From NCBI GenBank assembly GCA_020403265.1, contig JADBXZ010000022.1, forward strand, positions 1 to 64,000: a stretch of 64,000 nt of DNA, written 5' to 3'. Source of the stretch: Bacteroidota bacterium. GTDB taxonomy: Bacteria; Bacteroidota; Bacteroidia; B-17B0; Aurantibacillaceae. Position numbers and translations under genes: made by a program. Positions 53,737 to 61,885 of this stretch are shown here, one piece after another. Within the stretch, counting starts at the first letter, position 1. The number at the start of each line of letters is the position of its first letter. The notes under the pieces are model-generated. The model searched no databases, was not told where the DNA came from, and worked only from the letters and a program-made list of their open reading frames with translations.

Positions 53737-54207
53737 ATGCCAACCAGATTTTTATTAGTCTTTTTTGTATGTTTAACTTATAAACTCGAGTCGCAATCTT
53801 CATATATGCGATTAAACATTCTGCAAAGGTCAATTAATCAATTAAAAGATAGCATAAATACCAATAAGGACAATTTTAAACACCTGATTTTATTCAAGGA
53901 TAGTGTAACAGTTAAGCAACTGTATTTAGACACTACAAACCATCGAGCTAAGTTGGAGCTATCTCACATTAGAGGAGCATGTTATTTATGGTATTATCAA
54001 AACAACTCGTTAATGATATTGGAAAATAGAGTCAATCCTAAGTTTAATTATTCAATCTACTTTAATAACGATGAACCTATAATTTTTAATGTAGGCGATA
54101 GAAGGCAGGATTTAACGGATCTTCAAAATTTTCCAAATATACAGCAAGCAATAAACTATGGTTTAAGGGCCTTAGAAGTTTTCTTAAGCCCATTAGGTTA
54201 TTGGTAA
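53737..54207 (+). CDS. small secreted protein of unknown function
   Basis: The 156-residue product has a signal peptide (residues 1-19, ending LESQ), a helical segment (MRLNILQRSINQLKDSIN) and strand-rich sequence including KLELSHIRGACYLWYYQNN. It is the last gene of the sigma cluster, 30 bases after the FGE-like gene. No family recognised. Confidence 0.65.
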   Translation: MPTRFLLVFFVCLTYKLESQSSYMRLNILQRSINQLKDSINTNKDNFKHLILFKDSVTVKQLYLDTTNHRAKLELSHIRGACYLWYYQNNSLMILENRVNPKFNYSIYFNNDEPIIFNVGDRRQDLTDLQNFPNIQQAINYGLRALEVFLSPLGYW

Positions 54208-54221
54208 ACTGTAAATGTTCA

Positions 54222-55265
54222 TTAACGGTTTATTCCTCGTTTATTCATTTCTGCTTGATATGCAGCAGCATATTTTAAATGTTTTTCATAAGTTTCCGAA
54301 AAGTCAGAGTACCCATTTAAACTTGGTTTAGCACAGAAAAAAATATATTTATGCTTCGTATAATTTAGCACTGCATCAATTGATTTTGTGTTGACTAAAC
54401 AAATTGGTCCGGGTGGTAATCCTTTATATTTGTATGTATTGTAAGGTGAATCAATTTCTTTGTCAACATTTAATACCCTTTGAGCCTCAAAATTTTTATT
54501 CGCAAATTTTAATGTAGGATCGGCATCCAGCTTAATATTTCTTTCTAATCTGTTAATGTAAACTCCGGCAATTTTCTGCTGTTCGCTGCTTATACCACTT
54601 TCACATTGTACAATTGACGCTAAGGTTATTATTTCCGGAATTGAGTAGCCGATTTTTTTAGAGAGATTTTTTCTATTACTATTCCAAGTATTATCAAAAT
54701 TAGCTTTTAATTGACTAAAAAAGTCATCTCGTTTAATTGCCCAGCTTACCTCGTATATACCCGGTGTAATCAATGCGAAGGCATTTCCTGGGTCTAGGCC
54801 AAAGTTCTTTTCGAGATAACTTTCATCCATTAAACGTTCTTCTAATTCATTTTCGTTGAGCTCAAGTTTATCTGCTGTATATTCAATGAAATCTTCAATC
54901 GAACGAATTTGTGAGTTATACGTCAGTTTAATTTTTTCTTGTTTATTGTATCGAAACAGGTTTATAATCTGTCTTTTGTTCATGCCATTGGTAATTCTGT
55001 ACTTGCCCGGATGTAATTGTTTATCCAAATCCATTTTTTTTGCAAGCCATATAAAGGAAGCTTCTTCTTTTATTATGTCTTCTTTAAGAAGTGTGTTTGT
55101 AAGGTCTTCAAGATTATCATTACTTTCAATATAAATAAAGGTATAACTCTTGTTTTTCAAGTGTACCTTTTCACCAAAAAATTTAATGTAGATAAAATAA
55201 ACACCTATTCCAATAATAGAAACAAGTAATAAACTTATTAGTGTTTTTGTTTTTCGTTTGGCCAT
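54222..55265 (-). CDS. mltG: endolytic transglycosylase MltG
   Basis: MltG cuts nascent peptidoglycan strands at the inner membrane. The 347-residue protein has an N-terminal membrane helix (about 10-30), a LysM-like region, and the catalytic part with LASIVQCESGISSEQQKIAG (catalytic Glu in CES), VYINRL, LDADPTLKFA, SPYNTYKYKGLPPGPI and the C-terminal FFCAKPSLNGYSDFSETYEKH. The ATG at 55265 overlaps the upstream stop as TGATG; the GTG three bases earlier is not needed. Confidence 0.94.
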   Translation of the reverse strand: MAKRKTKTLISLLLVSIIGIGVYFIYIKFFGEKVHLKNKSYTFIYIESNDNLEDLTNTLLKEDIIKEEASFIWLAKKMDLDKQLHPGKYRITNGMNKRQIINLFRYNKQEKIKLTYNSQIRSIEDFIEYTADKLELNENELEERLMDESYLEKNFGLDPGNAFALITPGIYEVSWAIKRDDFFSQLKANFDNTWNSNRKNLSKKIGYSIPEIITLASIVQCESGISSEQQKIAGVYINRLERNIKLDADPTLKFANKNFEAQRVLNVDKEIDSPYNTYKYKGLPPGPICLVNTKSIDAVLNYTKHKYIFFCAKPSLNGYSDFSETYEKHLKYAAAYQAEMNKRGINR

Positions 55266-57286
55266 CACATTCTCTTTAAATTACGAATCATTTCTTTTGC
55301 AATTGAGTTCTGATTATTTATTTTTAATATACGTTCAAAGTAGTTTAAGGCTTTTTTATTTTGTTTTAGGTTCACATATAAAGCTCCAATGTTCATCAAT
55401 AATGGTATGTTATCCGGATCTAGTTTTTCGCCTTGTAAATAAAGTTGTTCGCATTTAGGTACATTGCCTTGAATTAAGTACAAGTAACCTAGGTTTGTAT
55501 AAGCGGTTACAATTTTCGGATTTTCTGTTATCACATACTCTAATTCCTCAATAGCAGGCTTTATTTTTTTATTAAATGCTAAGTTGGTTGCGTATTTAAC
55601 TCTAAAATCTAACTGATATGGCGCTAGTTTTATTGCGGCTTTAAAAAATATTTCTGCATTAGTTGACTGATTTAAATTAACGAAACTTTCTGCAATGCGG
55701 TATAATGTCCAAGCATGTGTGTTGGAATAACTTTGTTTAATTAAAATTCTATTTATTACAGTTTCCGGCTCTAATTCAGTGATTAATTGAGCTATTTTTC
55801 CATATGCTTGCTGGATAAAATATAATTGAACTAATTCATTAAGATAAGTTGTTTTAGTTTCTTTTAAGTGGAAAGGGATTAATTTTAATGCACTATCTAA
55901 ATAAAACTCATTTTTTTCGAATTTTTCATATTGATTGAGGTAGGCTTTAACCTTGGAGTGATTGTCCGGATTTGATTCGTTTATTGCAATTAAGCCTAAA
56001 AATTCTTTAATGGAGGCTTTTTCCTTGTTTGTTATTGGTTTTTTAATATAATGATCATGTACGCTTACGTGAGGTATGTCTGTAGAACCGGAGTTAGGCA
56101 TGTGACAGTTTACACAGTTTGAATTTTGTAATTGGCCACTCTTATAGTTTTTTGAAGTTGATTTTTCAGTACAAATAACATTTGAATTAATTTGATGGCA
56201 ATTGATGCAAGCTAAGTTAAATTGATTGGTGTTGGTGTTTCTTACACTCACATGTGGGTTGTGGCAGGTAATGCAGGTCAATCCTTTTTTGTAAGGTTTT
56301 AAACTTGTTTTTTCGGATTGAATTTTTTCACTTGTTTTAATGAAACATGCACTTTGTTTTAAACGATCTGCATGTGAGGCCATGATAAATTCACTTTTTG
56401 AAGTTGTATACTTTGGTAAAAACACAGTCATAACATTACTTAATTTTTGCCCGGGTTTAAAGTCATAAAAACTTTTGCCTTCTTTCAATACTGCATTGCC
56501 TTGTAAATGGCATCTTTGGCATATATCAAATTGCAAATCTATTTGTAATTTGGAGGGATTAACAATTGAATAGTCAATGTATTTTGATGTGTCAATTTTT
56601 GTTCCACTGCTGCGTTCTCGAACATGTATGCTCCCGGGACCATGGCAGCGTTCACAATCTATCCCTAATGGTACCCGAGTGTATTTATTTTCACTCCCCA
56701 TTACAAAATCAGGATAGCCATTATGACAACTCATACATTCTAAACCAATTTTCCTGGAGAATCTTGTATTAACACCATTTTCGAAACCTGGAGGGAGGTC
56801 CCATTTTTTTTTCTGAGTAAAAAAAGTCATGGGCATTTGATGAATGTAACCATTAATGTTTTGTAGATGTGAATTAGTGTGCTGCCCGGACCCAATTATG
56901 AAATTGACTTGCTCAACCCGTTTAAAGCTTGTGTCTTTTTTGTTTAATTTAAATTCTTTTATGAATAGGCTATCATCCTGCCATAAGGCTTGATAACTAT
57001 AATCACTGAACTTATCATTGATGACCGAATTTTCAAACGAGGCAGAACTTTTTTCGCGAGTTGCTTTGTCGAATGAATGACCCATACCTGTTTGAATAAA
57101 AGTATTGTAAATTCCTTGGTGACAAGATTTACAAGTATTCATGCCAAGGTAACTCGCAGTATCAGAATGATTTTTATAAATCAGCGTGTCCTTTGATTTC
57201 ACAAATGATGAAGGCGCAACCCCTTGATCGCATGATGTGAGATATGCAGCAAAAAAACCGAACCAATATGCAAACAGTACTCTCAA
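55265..57286 (-). CDS. seven-heme cytochrome c lipoprotein with TPR tail
   Basis: The 673-residue product has a lipoprotein signal (YLTSC, Cys19), seven CxxCH heme sites (CKSCH, CMSCH, CERCH, CQRCH, CITCH, CINCH, CVNCH) spread over about residues 50-400, and TPR repeats (about 530-670: PKIVTAYTNLGYLYLIQGN, IPLLMNIGALYVNLKQN). This matches multiheme cytochromes of the cytochrome c554 kind fused to TPR, common in Bacteroidota. It should be periplasmic or surface-attached and shuttle electrons; donor and acceptor are unknown. Confidence 0.9.
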   Translation of the reverse strand: MRVLFAYWFGFFAAYLTSCDQGVAPSSFVKSKDTLIYKNHSDTASYLGMNTCKSCHQGIYNTFIQTGMGHSFDKATREKSSASFENSVINDKFSDYSYQALWQDDSLFIKEFKLNKKDTSFKRVEQVNFIIGSGQHTNSHLQNINGYIHQMPMTFFTQKKKWDLPPGFENGVNTRFSRKIGLECMSCHNGYPDFVMGSENKYTRVPLGIDCERCHGPGSIHVRERSSGTKIDTSKYIDYSIVNPSKLQIDLQFDICQRCHLQGNAVLKEGKSFYDFKPGQKLSNVMTVFLPKYTTSKSEFIMASHADRLKQSACFIKTSEKIQSEKTSLKPYKKGLTCITCHNPHVSVRNTNTNQFNLACINCHQINSNVICTEKSTSKNYKSGQLQNSNCVNCHMPNSGSTDIPHVSVHDHYIKKPITNKEKASIKEFLGLIAINESNPDNHSKVKAYLNQYEKFEKNEFYLDSALKLIPFHLKETKTTYLNELVQLYFIQQAYGKIAQLITELEPETVINRILIKQSYSNTHAWTLYRIAESFVNLNQSTNAEIFFKAAIKLAPYQLDFRVKYATNLAFNKKIKPAIEELEYVITENPKIVTAYTNLGYLYLIQGNVPKCEQLYLQGEKLDPDNIPLLMNIGALYVNLKQNKKALNYFERILKINNQNSIAKEMIRNLKRM

Positions 57287-57287
57287 A

Positions 57288-57809
57288 CTAATCTTTAAAT
57301 CTTTGCAAGAAACTTACATCAAGAAAATTTGCAGATTCTCCTCGTATCCATGATTTAAAAACGCCGTTACAAATAAAATTATTTTTCGAAAAAATAGCAA
57401 CACTCGAACTGTTTGTTATTGGAACATGAGCATACAGTTGATTGAGATGAAGCACCGAGAATGAATAATCAATGAGTAATTTTAAAGCTTCATTACCATA
57501 TCCTTTATTTCTTTGCGTTTGATCAATGAATATGCCCACCCCACATTTACTGTTTTTGATGTCAAATTCAAATAAGTCAATACAACCAAGCAACCTCTTA
57601 TCATTTTCGCGAATAATCATAAATCTAAATTGCTTCTGGCTATAAATATCATGGTTAGATAAAGCAAAGTCTATAATGGCTTCTTTGCTTAATGGCGTAT
57701 GTTGATTATTTATTATCCAATTATCTGTGCAATTTTCCCATTCATAAATAGAATCAACATCGCTTAACTCTGGTACTCTTAAATAAATATGTTCATTTTT
57801 TAATTGCAT
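57288..57809 (-). CDS. GNAT family N-acetyltransferase
   Basis: The 173-residue protein has the RimJ/RimL type GNAT fold: LRVPELSDVDSIYEWENC, LLGCIDLFEFD, the acetyl-CoA loop QRNKGYGNEALKLLIDYSF and LYAHVPITNSSSVAIFSKNNF. It may acetylate a protein N-terminus, polyamine or small molecule. Start touches the upstream stop (TAATG). Confidence 0.88.
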   Translation of the reverse strand: MQLKNEHIYLRVPELSDVDSIYEWENCTDNWIINNQHTPLSKEAIIDFALSNHDIYSQKQFRFMIIRENDKRLLGCIDLFEFDIKNSKCGVGIFIDQTQRNKGYGNEALKLLIDYSFSVLHLNQLYAHVPITNSSSVAIFSKNNFICNGVFKSWIRGESANFLDVSFLQRFKD

Positions 57810-58366
57810 TATTCTCGGTAGTAAGGTTGGCGTTCTTTTGAAATTAATTCTTGTAGCTCTTTATTAGTGTAACAAGGTAATGTTATTGTATTGGAATCGA
57901 ATTTAGCAGAATTGCTCGTAAAACATTTTAAAAATTCATTGTCTTTTAGTCTTATTAAAAGCTCAAAAAACAGCTCATCACTAATAGTTTCCACACCATA
58001 AAACTCACTTAAAAATAATTTAATAGGGCTTAGGCATGTGGCGTAGTTTTGTTTTACAAAGTCAAATTGATTGATATAGTGCTGTAATATTTCAAGTTGA
58101 AAATGCGAGCTAAAAACAGGTTGTTTTTGCAGTTCAATGAAACATGCTTCTATTTTTTTTTGCGCAATTGTTTTTAATAACACTTGAAAGTCAATATTAG
58201 TTTCATGGCCTTTAATAGTTAAAGAGTTGTAGTTACCATCAATCATTAAGCCAATATGTGGGGGAATTCTTTTATAGTGCAATATAACTAACCAAACTTG
58301 CTTTGATAGTGTATAACTGTCAAAATTAATCTGATTGAGTTTTATTTGAATGAAGTTCTCAGTCAT
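57809..58366 (-). CDS. conserved hypothetical protein, 185 residues
   Basis: The cytoplasmic protein (MTENFIQIKLNQINFDSYTL) has alternating strands and helices with the pair YKRIPPHIGLMIDGNYNSLTI. The start at 58366 is chosen because it overlaps dapF by only eight bases; the frame continues upstream to 58408 inside dapF. No family was recognised. It is part of the dapF-to-mltG operon. Confidence 0.65.
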   Translation of the reverse strand: MTENFIQIKLNQINFDSYTLSKQVWLVILHYKRIPPHIGLMIDGNYNSLTIKGHETNIDFQVLLKTIAQKKIEACFIELQKQPVFSSHFQLEILQHYINQFDFVKQNYATCLSPIKLFLSEFYGVETISDELFFELLIRLKDNEFLKCFTSNSAKFDSNTITLPCYTNKELQELISKERQPYYRE

Positions 58367-59147
58367 TGAGAAGGATTGTACCGGAATAGACAAAATTTGC
58401 CGGACCAATTAATCTTATGTTGTAAAAATTTTGTTCAAGAACCTTATCAAAACTCACCTCTAAATTACCGCCAAGGGTTTTAATTTGACAGTTGTTTTTA
58501 CTTGTAGAGACACCATTAATTGCTGCAACCAAAGCTGCTGCGGTAACACCTGTACCGCATGAATATGTTTCATTCTCTACACCTCTTTCGTATGTTCTCA
58601 CAAATAAAGAATCTTCCACTTTTTCTACAAAGTTAACATTGGTGCCTTCTAATGAAAATCTTTCATTGTATCGGATTGACTTTCCTTGATTGTAAACATC
58701 AAAATCTTTTAAATTTTCAACAAATTTCACAAAATGTGGTGAACCTGTATTTAAGTAAAAGTAATCGTTTCCAGCTTCGATGCTTTTAACATCCTGCATT
58801 TTTAAAGACACAATATTATCCTCGTTTATACTAGCTTCGTGTGGGCCGTCAATTGCCAAAAAAGTACATTTAGAAACGATTAGGTTTAATTTTTTAGCAA
58901 ATGCTGTAATGCAGCGTCCACCGTTTCCGCACATGCTGCTTATATTACCATCGCTGTTGTAATAAACCATTTTGAAGTCGAAATCTGGTTCGCTTTCTAT
59001 GAGCATTAAGCCATCTGCACCTATTCCAAAGCGTCTGTCACATAAGAATTTTACTTGATCGTTGTTTAATTGAATGTTGCCTGATAAATTATCTATTAAA
59101 ATAAAGTCATTACCAGTGCCTTGATATTTATGAAAATGAAGAAGCAT
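58359..59147 (-). CDS. dapF: diaminopimelate epimerase
   Basis: DapF converts LL- to meso-diaminopimelate for lysine and peptidoglycan. The 262-residue protein has FHKYQGTGNDFILID at the start, the two catalytic cysteines in SSMCGNGGRCI (Cys73) and TYSCGTGVTAAAL (about 196), and GIGADGLMLIE. Length is normal. Confidence 0.95.
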   Translation of the reverse strand: MLLHFHKYQGTGNDFILIDNLSGNIQLNNDQVKFLCDRRFGIGADGLMLIESEPDFDFKMVYYNSDGNISSMCGNGGRCITAFAKKLNLIVSKCTFLAIDGPHEASINEDNIVSLKMQDVKSIEAGNDYFYLNTGSPHFVKFVENLKDFDVYNQGKSIRYNERFSLEGTNVNFVEKVEDSLFVRTYERGVENETYSCGTGVTAAALVAAINGVSTSKNNCQIKTLGGNLEVSFDKVLEQNFYNIRLIGPANFVYSGTILLND

Positions 59148-59764
59148 TAATTAATTTTAGCCAGCAGTTCTGCATCAACCACCCTCTCTAATGGTTTAAA
59201 ATCACTGCTGTATTCCAATTTATAAACTTGATCACTACATTTTATGTAATAACTATTTTCCAGTTGATACAGGTCTATGTTAATGTAATCAACAAATCCA
59301 TAAAGCATTACTTTATTTTTAGTAAATCTGTAACCTTTGCTGTTTAAAGGAGTTTTCCAAAATTCAACAAAATAAAGATTACTATTGGAAGAGACTACAC
59401 CAGCTAACTTTGCAGGAACTGTGTCTGTTTGAATAATGTCTTCAAAACTAATTAACTTAACGTTTTTAACACTTATAAGCTCATCGGAAGCAATTTTTAA
59501 ATCATCATTAATTAAACTATCCACTTCATGGTAATTAACTTTATTATTTTTTCCAAGATTAATTTTAAAACGATTCTCTTTACTTGTATAGTTGTTTTGG
59601 GAGACATCATCAACTTTTTTTTCAGTAATGATAACTTGTTCCTTTGCTGATGATTTAATAGAGTCAAAAATATCTGTAAGCTTAAATACAAAAAAAGCAA
59701 CACCAAGCAATAACCCAATAGACAGGCCAAAAATAAATGATGGGATTTTGCGTTTAAGGTTCAT
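59147..59764 (-). CDS. conserved hypothetical protein with N-terminal membrane anchor
   Basis: The 205-residue product has one membrane helix (about residues 9-30, FIFGLSIGLLLGVAFFVF) and a soluble part with the strand-rich segment SNLYFVEFWKTPLNSKGYRF, VMLYGF, LYQLENSYYIKCSDQVYKLEYS. It overlaps dapF by one base (TAATG) and would be the first gene of that operon. No family recognised; similar small anchored proteins accompany dapF or mltG in this phylum. Confidence 0.65.
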   Translation of the reverse strand: MNLKRKIPSFIFGLSIGLLLGVAFFVFKLTDIFDSIKSSAKEQVIITEKKVDDVSQNNYTSKENRFKINLGKNNKVNYHEVDSLINDDLKIASDELISVKNVKLISFEDIIQTDTVPAKLAGVVSSNSNLYFVEFWKTPLNSKGYRFTKNKVMLYGFVDYINIDLYQLENSYYIKCSDQVYKLEYSSDFKPLERVVDAELLAKIN

Positions 59765-59846
59765 TAATCTACCTTAAAATTAGTTATTTTTTTTGTAATT
59801 GGGTTAAGGTTTGTTAAAAATAAATCCACAATTATAACAACACATT

Positions 59847-59854
59847 TATCTTTG
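59847..59854 (+). promoter_or_regulatory. candidate degP -7 element
   Basis: TATCTTTG matches TAnnTTTG and lies 22 bases before the ATG. No clear TTTG is found at the expected distance upstream. Confidence 0.4.
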
Positions 59855-59876
59855 CGTTATAATAAAAAAACACGCT

Positions 59877-61337
59877 ATGAAAAAGTTAATTTTAAATCTT
59901 GTAATTGCCGCTACAGGTGGCTTTATAGCACTTGGTGGCACTTATTTTTATTATTCAAAAATTAAAAGCAAAAATGTACAGGTCCAATCAGAAATGATAC
60001 AGCCCAATTATAGTTTGGTTGGTAATTTTGTAAATAGTTCAGGGGCTAATTTTGATTTTACGAATGCTGCAGAAAAATCTGTTAACTCTGTTGTTCATAT
60101 AAAAACAACAAGCGAACATGTTAACAATTTAAACTACGACCCATTTACTGAGCTGTTTTTTGGACCGCAAAGTCGCCAACAAAATTATTTACAACAAGGA
60201 AGTGGAAGTGGTGTTATAATAAGTGCTGATGGATATATTGTTACCAATAATCATGTTATCAACGGTGCAGATAAAATTGAAGTAATCTTAAATAATAAAA
60301 AAGCTTACGACGCTAAAGTCATAGGCACAGATCCAAGTACAGACGTTGCTTTGGTTAAAATTGATGAAAATTCATTGCCATTTCTATCATACGGTAACAG
60401 CGAAGCTGTAAAAGTTGGTGAATGGGTTTTGGCTGTTGGCAATCCATTTAATTTGGAGAGCACAGTTACAGCCGGAATTATTAGTGCAAAGGGTAGAAGT
60501 AATATTTTAGATAATTCTAAGAGACCGATTGAGTCTTTTATACAAACAGATGCTGCGGTTAATCCCGGAAATAGTGGAGGAGCGCTTGTTAATACAAACG
60601 GCGAATTGGTTGGCATTAATACTGCAATTGCAAGTAATAATGGAGCCTATCAAGGTTATTCTTTTGCAGTGCCCGTTAATATTGTAAAAAAAGTTGTGAG
60701 TGACTTAATTGAATTCGGCACAGTACAAAGAGCTTACATTGGTGTTAGTATTAGGGATATTGATAGTAAGTTTGCTAAAGAAAAGGGATTAAGTCAGTTA
60801 AACGGTATCTATATTAATGGTATTGCAGACGGTGGAAGCGCTCATGATGCAGGTATGCAGGAAGGTGACGTGATTACAAAAATTCAGAATGTTAATGTTG
60901 GTTCTATAAGTGCAATGCAAGAGCAATTAAGTAAATATCGCCCCGGAGATAAAATTAATGTTACGGTACTAAGAGAAAATCGTGAAAAGGAACTTAATGT
61001 TGTGCTTAAAACATTAAATAATACAACAAAATTAGTTAAGAAGAGCGAATTGGTAAAATCAACAATCAGTGCTTTAGGAGCAGATTTTGTAAATGCTGAA
61101 GAGGATGTACTTAAACGTTTAAGGTTAAGTAGTGGTGTACGAGTTGAAAAATTATACAATGGTAAACTGGCTCAAGTAGGAATTAAAGAAGGATTCATCA
61201 TCACGAGTATCGATAGAAAAAAAGTTAGTCAACCAAAAGACATCGAACAGATTTTAAGTGATAAAACAGGAGTTATAAGTTTGCAGGGTTACTATCCTAA
61301 CGGTTTAGGAATAACTTATCAATTTGACATGAAATAA
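59877..61337 (+). CDS. degP: Do-like serine protease/chaperone (DegP/HtrA)
   Basis: The 486-residue periplasmic protease has an N-terminal membrane/signal segment (about 5-25), a trypsin-like domain with the triad His126 (NNHVINGAD), Asp156 (DPSTDVALVK) and Ser233 (NPGNSGGALV), and two PDZ domains (about 275-365 with YIGVSIRDI and GMQEGDVITKIQNV, and about 390-486). It should degrade or refold damaged envelope proteins. It is monocistronic, with a terminator at 61379-61411. Confidence 0.93.
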   Translation: MKKLILNLVIAATGGFIALGGTYFYYSKIKSKNVQVQSEMIQPNYSLVGNFVNSSGANFDFTNAAEKSVNSVVHIKTTSEHVNNLNYDPFTELFFGPQSRQQNYLQQGSGSGVIISADGYIVTNNHVINGADKIEVILNNKKAYDAKVIGTDPSTDVALVKIDENSLPFLSYGNSEAVKVGEWVLAVGNPFNLESTVTAGIISAKGRSNILDNSKRPIESFIQTDAAVNPGNSGGALVNTNGELVGINTAIASNNGAYQGYSFAVPVNIVKKVVSDLIEFGTVQRAYIGVSIRDIDSKFAKEKGLSQLNGIYINGIADGGSAHDAGMQEGDVITKIQNVNVGSISAMQEQLSKYRPGDKINVTVLRENREKELNVVLKTLNNTTKLVKKSELVKSTISALGADFVNAEEDVLKRLRLSSGVRVEKLYNGKLAQVGIKEGFIITSIDRKKVSQPKDIEQILSDKTGVISLQGYYPNGLGITYQFDMK

Positions 61338-61378
61338 GGAATTAATTTCTTTAGCTTTAAGAGAAAGTACAAAGAATG

Positions 61379-61411
61379 GGTTTAATTCGAACGGATTAGA
61401 CCTTTTCTTTT
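61379..61411 (+). terminator. rho-independent terminator of degP
   Basis: GGTTTAATTC (61379-61388) pairs with GGATTAGACC (61393-61402) around GAAC, with two G-U pairs, then TTTTCTTTT. The T tract reaches the stop codon of the convergent SiaC-like gene. Confidence 0.7.
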
Positions 61412-61781
61412 AGTATTCGATAAACACGTAGTTTAGGTTGGTTATACCTTTAAAGTTTTCTCCAGCCTCCTTTAGTTCATAATCGTCCTTATCATGCTTC
61501 CATTCAATTGTAATATTATTTTTAATAGTTGGAGTTTTAGAAAGCGTAATAAAAAAATCCAGTAAACATTTAGAGCTACTTGAATTATAGTAATTTAATT
61601 CAAAGACCAGTTTTTTAATGTTATTAGTTTTGATTAATTGAACCAAATCGGGAATAAAGCTATCAAAGAATTCAACAGCATCCTCTGGTGTGCAATCACC
61701 CTCAAATAAAATAAAATTAGAGCTCAAATCATGTAAAATGTTTGGAGTATTTCTTGTTTTATTCTTGATGGCATTAATCAT
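61410..61781 (-). CDS. SiaC/DUF1987-like regulatory protein
   Basis: The 123-residue protein matches the SiaC (DUF1987) family: FILFEGDCTPEDAVEFFDSF, LVFELNYYNSSSSKCLLDFF and ITIEWKHDKDDYEL. SiaC is switched by phosphorylation on a Ser/Thr, probably within NSSSSK, by a SiaB kinase and by a SpoIIE-type SiaA phosphatase. Neither is adjacent; the SpoIIE phosphatase at 19479 is a distant candidate. Confidence 0.75.
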   Translation of the reverse strand: MINAIKNKTRNTPNILHDLSSNFILFEGDCTPEDAVEFFDSFIPDLVQLIKTNNIKKLVFELNYYNSSSSKCLLDFFITLSKTPTIKNNITIEWKHDKDDYELKEAGENFKGITNLNYVFIEY

Positions 61782-61885
61782 TTTGTAATTAAGTTTTGTT
61801 TTGAATAATTATTTTTTTGAGAATTAATTCAATGGTTTGCAAATTTAAACAATCTAAATTAAATTCATAAGCACTCTTACATCAA

